A stretch of DNA of 64,000 nucleotides. Source: Ananas comosus. Taxonomy: Eukaryota; Streptophyta; Magnoliopsida; Poales; Bromeliaceae. Both the position numbers and the translations under genes were made by a program. Location of the stretch: the NCBI RefSeq assembly GCF_001540865.1, contig NC_033621.1:9460355-9524354 (forward strand), read 5' to 3'. The notes beneath the pieces were generated by a model. The model was not told where the DNA came from and made no database searches. It worked only from the letters and a program-made list of their open reading frames with translations. Position 1 is the first letter of the stretch; each line of letters opens with the position of its first letter. This document shows positions 59,485-64,000 of this stretch, in pieces.

Positions 59485-61896
59485 TCACACCCCAAACCGC
59501 TTCACACCTCGCATCGGTGAAACCTTCAGAAATACGCGGTCATCCACTGCGTACTCTATATCTCGCCGGCGTCTATCCGCATAGCTTTGCTGTCTCGATT
59601 GCGCCGTGAGCAATCTTTTGCGAGCAAGGTGGACTTTCTTTTCCGCTTCTCGCAACACATCTAGGCCGAACTCCGCACGCTCACCTACATTGCTCCAGTG
59701 TATAGGGGATCGACACGTCCGCCCATAGAGGGCCTCAAACGGTGCCATCTCCACACTAGCATGATAACTATTATTGTAGGCGAATTCGGCCATCGATAGG
59801 TGGTCACACCAACTTTCTTTATAGTCGATGACACACGCTCGCAACATATCCTCCAGAGTTTGAATAGTTCTCTCTGTTTGCCTATCGGTCTGAGGATGAA
59901 ACGCGGTGCTAAAGTCGAGCCGTGTGCCAAGGGCTTCCTGCAGGCTCTTCCAGAAATGCGAAGTGAACCGGGGGTCACGATCCGACAAGATCGATTTCGG
60001 CACACCATGCAGTCTCACTATCTCGTCAAGGTATACCTGCGCTAACTTGTCACCCGACCACGTGGTGTGGATCGACAAGAAGTGAGCCGACTTCGTCAAT
60101 CGGTCCACAATTATCCAAATTGCATCGTGGCCGCCCTTTGAGCGAGGAAAGCCGACTACGAAGTTCATCGATATATCCTCCCATTTCCAAACGGGGATTG
60201 GTAGGCTGTGAAGCTTTCCCGCTGGGAATCGATGCTCAGCCTTCACCTGTTGGCATGTTAGGCACTTCGCCACAAAGCGTCCGATGTCGCCTTTCATTTC
60301 CGGCCACCAGTAGAGTATTTTTAGTCCTTGATACATCTTGGTGCCGCCCGAGTGATTAGCATACGGGGAACAATGCGACTCCTGAAGTATAAGCTTGCGA
60401 AGCTCCTCATCATCTAGTACACACATCCGGTTCCGAAACCGAAGCGTACCATCGGCGTCTACATTGAACTCGCCGCCATGACCTTCCTCGATATTTCGCC
60501 GCACCTTTTGGAGTTCTGGGTCCGCAGGTTGCAGATCTTTGATCCTTTCCAACAAGATCGGTTGGACAACGAGTGCCATCAACTGAGTCGGGACCTTGGA
60601 AGCGACCACTTCAAGGTCCAATCGCTCCATATCCAGCCATAGGGGTGTTTGCTGGGTAACGGCAAAAGCGAGGTTCTTCGCCGTCTTCCTACTCAGCGCA
60701 TCCGCGACCACATTTGCCTTCCCGGGGTGGTAAAGGATATCAACATCATAATCCTTCAATAGCTCCAACCACCGCCGCTGACGCATATTGAGCTCTTTCT
60801 GTGTGAACAGATACTTCAAGCTCTTATGGTCGGTGTAGATCTCGCAATGAGCACCATATAAATAATGTCTCCAAAGCTTCAAGGCAAATATCACCGCCGC
60901 CAACTCTAGATCGTGAATGGGGTAGTTCTTTTCATAGCTCTTCAGCTGACGGGATGCATAAGCAATAACCTTCCCGCCCTGCATCAACACACACCCCAAG
61001 CCCAGATAAGAAGCATCACTGTAGACGACGTAGTCCTGCCCCTGCACCGGTAAAGCGAGTACCGGAGTCGAAGTTAACCTTTGTTTCAACTCTTTAAAAC
61101 TCCGGTCACACTCGTCGCTCCAAACAAACTTGGTGCCCTTTTGTGTCAAGCGGGTAAGTGGAGTCACAATCTTTGAGAACCCCTCCACAAACCGTCGATA
61201 ATAACCGGCTAGGCCCATAAAACTACGGACCTCGGTAACATTCGTCGGGCGCGGCCAATTCTCAATAGCCTCCACTTTCCTCGGGTCAACTGAAACACCA
61301 CCCTCGGAAATAACATGCCCGAGAAATGCAAGCTCCTTGAGCCAGAAGTCGCACTTCTTCAGCTTTGCGTACAACTTCTTCTCCCGAAGGATTTGAAGTA
61401 CCGTGCGCAAATGCTCCGCGTGCTCCTCGTCGCTACGCGAATATACCAAAATGTCGTCTATGAAGACCACTACAAATCGGTCCAAGCATTCCTGGAACAC
61501 TCGGTTCATCAAGCTCATGAACGCTGCCGGGGCATTTGTAAGCCCAAACGGCATCACCGTGAATTCGTAGTGTCCATAACGGGTGCGAAACGCCGTCTTC
61601 TGAACATCTTCCGGCTTGATCTTTAACTGGTGATAGCCGGATTGAAGGTCGATCTTAGAATACACTCGCGACCCCTGCAACTGATCAAACAAGTCATCAA
61701 TACGGGGTGGCGGGTACTTGTTTTTCACCGTGACCTTGTTCAACTCGCGGTAATCCACGCAGAGTCGAAAATATCCATATTTCTTGCGCACAAATAATAC
61801 CGGGGCACCCCACGGCGAAACGCTCGGCCTAATGAATTCTTTGTCGAGAAGATCCTGCAATTGATCTCTTAACTCCCTTAGCTCGGCCGGCGCCAT
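59485..61896 (-). pseudogene. Ty3/gypsy pol: reverse transcriptase, RNase H, integrase
   Basis: An 803-residue open frame. RT spans about residues 22-200, with catalytic D83 ([10 protein letters not shown]) and D147/D148 (FIDDIL). RNase H spans about 285-403, with D294, E331, D356 and D399. The integrase zinc finger has H508, H515, C545 and C548, and the core has D598, D639 and E675 with 35 residues between the last two. All catalytic residues are present. RT-RNase H-integrase order and the chromodomain tail place it in the chromoviral Ty3/gypsy group. The frame is not complete: a stop separates it from protease upstream (61936-61938), a TGA ends it at the GPY module, and K39-Y40 replaces the usual KDG. 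It once copied element RNA and inserted the cDNA into the genome; it is now probably inactive, though clearly younger than the copia copies. Confidence 0.93.
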
Positions 61897-62726
61897 GCAA
61901 TACGAGGCCTTAGAAATCGGTGCGGTGCCGGGAACCTAGTCAATCATGAACTTGATCTCCCGGTCCGGCGTCATACCCGGTAACTCTGCGGGAAACACGT
62001 CGGGGAACTCCCGCACAACTGCCAACTCCTCGAGGGTTGGAACCGCTCGATCAATCTCCACAACGGTCGCCAAATAAGCTGTGCAACCGCTGTTCACCAG
62101 CTTCCTCGCTCTAGTCACCGATACCGTCGCGGCGAAGCACGAGCTCTTGCAAGCTCGATAGGTGAACTCTTCTTGACCCGGCTCCCAAAATGTGATAACT
62201 CGAGTCGGGCAATCAATCGACACATAGTACTTCGATAGCCAATCCATGCCCAATATGACATCGAACTCCTTCAACCTTTTGAGCACCAACAAGTCGATCG
62301 GTATAACCCAGTCATTCACTTGCACTGGACATGCTAAGCATCGCTTCCTAACAAAAAAGGATCGCCCGGGGGCCCTCAACATGCCAAACATGCTCCCCAA
62401 GACGATACTCGATATCAGGCGCTCGTGCAAATGATCGGCTAATGAATGAGTGTGATGCGCCTGTATCAAATAGAGCTCTAGCTCGAACATCTTTAACCAA
62501 AATTATACCTGCCACAATGTTGCGCTCGCCGGCCTCAAAAGGCTCCTCAATGAGCACGGGTGCAGCATACATCCTCCCGCTCGGCGCAGATCGTGCAGGC
62601 TCAGGTTGGCGTGGCGCCGCCGCTCGCCCTGTAGATACTGCAGGAAGGGGCAGAGCATAGCGAGCTAGAACCGCCGGGGTCGATGCAGTCGACATAGCGG
62701 GCAAAGCTCCTCCCTGAGGACAGTCG
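61858..62726 (-). pseudogene. Gypsy protease region, copy 2 (proximal to RT)
   Basis: Encodes the aspartic protease motif ALFDTGASHSFIS near 62465-62440, then VLKRLKEFDVILGMDWLSKY and the link to RT (ELPGMTPDREIKFMID). A one-base insertion in the run CCCGGGGGCCC near 62369 shifts the frame after HVEGP. A TTG-to-TAG stop at 61936-61938 separates protease from RT. It is about 95% identical to the adjacent copy. Confidence 0.85.
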
Positions 62727-62727
62727 N
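62727..62727. other. Single N at the junction of the duplicated protease region
   Basis: A lone N stands exactly between the two copies. Confidence 0.95.
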
Positions 62728-63594
62728 CAATTGATCTCTCAACTTCCTTAGCTCGGCCGGCGCCATGCGATACGGGGCCTTAGAAATCGGTGCGGTGCCG
62801 GGAACCAAGTCAATCATGAACTCGATCTTCCGGTCCGGCGGCATACCCGGTAACTCCGCGGGAAACACGTCGGGGAGCTCCCGCACAACTGCCAACTCCT
62901 CGAGGGTTGGAATTGCTCGATCAATCTCCACAACGGTCGCCAAATAAGCTGTGCAACCGCTGTTCACCAGCTTCCTCGCTCTAGTCGCCGATACCGTCGC
63001 GGCGAAGCACGAGCTCTTGCAAGCTCGATAAGTGAACTCTTCTTGACCCGGCTCCCGAAATGTGATAACTCGAGTCGGGCAATCGATCGACACATAGTAC
63101 TTCGAGAGCCAATCCATGCCCAGTATGACATCAAACTCCTTCAACCTTTTGAGCACCAACAAGTCGATCGGTATAACCTAGTCATTCACTTGCACTGGAC
63201 ATGCCAAGCATTGCTTCCTAACAAAAAAGGATCGCCCGGGCCCCTCAACATGCCAAACATGCTTCCCAAGACGATACTCAATATCATGCGCTTGTGCAAA
63301 TGATCGACTAATAAATGAGTGTGATACGCCTGTATCAAATAGAGCTCTAGCTCGAACATCTTTAACCAAAATTATACCTGCCACAACGTTGCGCTCGCCG
63401 GCCTCAGAAGGCTCCTCAACATGCACGGGTGCAGCATACAACCTCCCGCTCGGCGCTGATCGTGCAGGCTCTGGTTGGCGTGGCGCCCCGCTCGCCCAGT
63501 AGATACTGCAGGAGGGGGCAGAGCATAGCGAGCTGGAACCGCCGGGGCCGATGTAGTCGACATAGCGGGCAAAGCTCCTCCCTGAGGACAGTCG
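62728..63594 (-). pseudogene. Gypsy protease region, copy 1 (proximal to gag)
   Basis: Same content as the neighbouring copy, with DTGVSHSFIS as protease motif. Lesions differ: a TGG-to-TAG stop (VND-stop-VIPIDLL) at about 63178 and a one-base deletion near 63487 that shifts the frame after STGRA. The RT-proximal linker MAPAELRKLRDQL is present and is cut at the N. Because each copy has its own lesions, neither gives a clean gag-protease-RT frame. Confidence 0.85.
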
Positions 63595-64000
63595 CGGATG
63601 ACATGCCCCGCTTGCCCGCACTTGAAGCACCTCCCACGGCGATGCTCACATACACCCGGTCGGTGGTCTTCGCCGCAAAAGATGCATCGCTCTGCACCAC
63701 GACCCTTGGGCTGAGAGCGTGGATACTTCGGGGGCCTCTTGGAGCTAGACTGTCCCCCCGAGCCACCGCCTTGCCTCTTCTTGCCTTTATCCTTGTCGAA
63801 CGCCTTACGGTCCTCACGCTCGCAAGCGTTCCCGTGCTCGACCCATAATGCGCTGTCTAATGCCCCCGCCAAAGTGTGGAACTTGAAGGCATGCACCAAC
63901 TTGAATACTCCGGGCCGGAGTCCTCGAACAAAACAATCCGCCCGGTCCTGCTCTGTCGTCGCCACGTCCGGGACACAACTCAGGAGATGGGTGAACTCCC
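63595..64000 (-). pseudogene. Ty3/gypsy gag, C-terminal part, runs off the window
   Basis: The - strand reads REFTHLLSCVPDVATTEQDR at the window edge, then RADCFVRGLRPGVFKLVHA, a basic linker (SSKRPPKYPRSQPKGRG), a first cysteine cluster CIFCGEDHRPGVC, and a canonical zinc knuckle CFKCGQAGHVIRDC (CX2CX4HX4C), which packages element RNA. It is open in this part. The capsid N-terminus and 5' LTR lie beyond 64000. It resembles the gag at 17.8-19.05 kb in layout but has an intact knuckle. Confidence 0.88.

Noticed and set aside
1..64000. CRISPR arrays, operons, bacterial features, rRNA genes
   Set aside because: No regularly spaced repeats with unique spacers and no rRNA sequence; gene structure is that of plant nuclear DNA.

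Overview
The window is plant nuclear DNA, most likely from a monocot. The evidence is a four-exon GT-AG gene of a plant membrane family, tRNA-derived SINEs, CACTA, Tourist-like and Mutator-like MITEs, and Ty1/copia and Ty3/gypsy LTR retrotransposons. A pineapple-like genome is possible from the style of the repeats, but the sequence alone does not prove it. The assembly has two N-gaps (864-888 and 47908-48007) and two isolated single Ns (56396 and 62727). Both single Ns sit at or near suspicious junctions.

Only one ordinary host gene can be supported: a cytochrome b561 (transmembrane ascorbate-dependent oxidoreductase) on the + strand, ATG at 33950 and stop at 38679. Its exons are 33950-34114, 34769-34817, 34946-35145 and 38431-38679, encoding 220 aa with all four heme-ligand histidines. 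Its 3.3 kb third intron is full of repeats, and two related CACTA MITEs lie just upstream.

Left part (1-13.5 kb): a SINE with target-site duplication (TSD), a Mutator-like inverted-repeat element between microsatellites, further MITEs, a heavily decayed copia element (about 4.4-9.66 kb) carrying a 271 bp terminal-repeat retrotransposon in miniature (TRIM), an AT-rich MITE-like block, and two CACTA MITEs. Centre-left (14.3-24.2 kb): an LTR of about 2.5 kb that carries a Tourist MITE and a second SINE, then its primer-binding site and a decayed gag, interrupted by a facing pair of related 2-2.6 kb LTRs. Centre (24-33 kb): LTR fragments and three more CACTA MITEs. Then comes the cytochrome b561 gene, a Mutator-type MITE with a perfect 9 bp TSD, and a copia pol fragment cut by a Tourist MITE.

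Right part (43.5-64 kb): almost solid nested gypsy LTRs with one integrase-tail fragment. It ends in a nearly complete gypsy element on the - strand: gag, a duplicated protease region, reverse transcriptase (RT)-RNase H-integrase with intact catalytic residues, an integrase tail split by a 2 kb insertion, a polypurine tract (PPT) and a partial 3' LTR. Nonsense codons and frameshifts make every retroelement here look non-autonomous.

The most unusual signal is a cluster of GTACCGGTAC palindromes in several of the gypsy LTRs. It includes a 24 bp, perfect or one-mismatch palindrome at nearly the same distance (217-233 bp) from the start of three separate LTRs. The TRIM inside the copia RT region is the second most interesting item.
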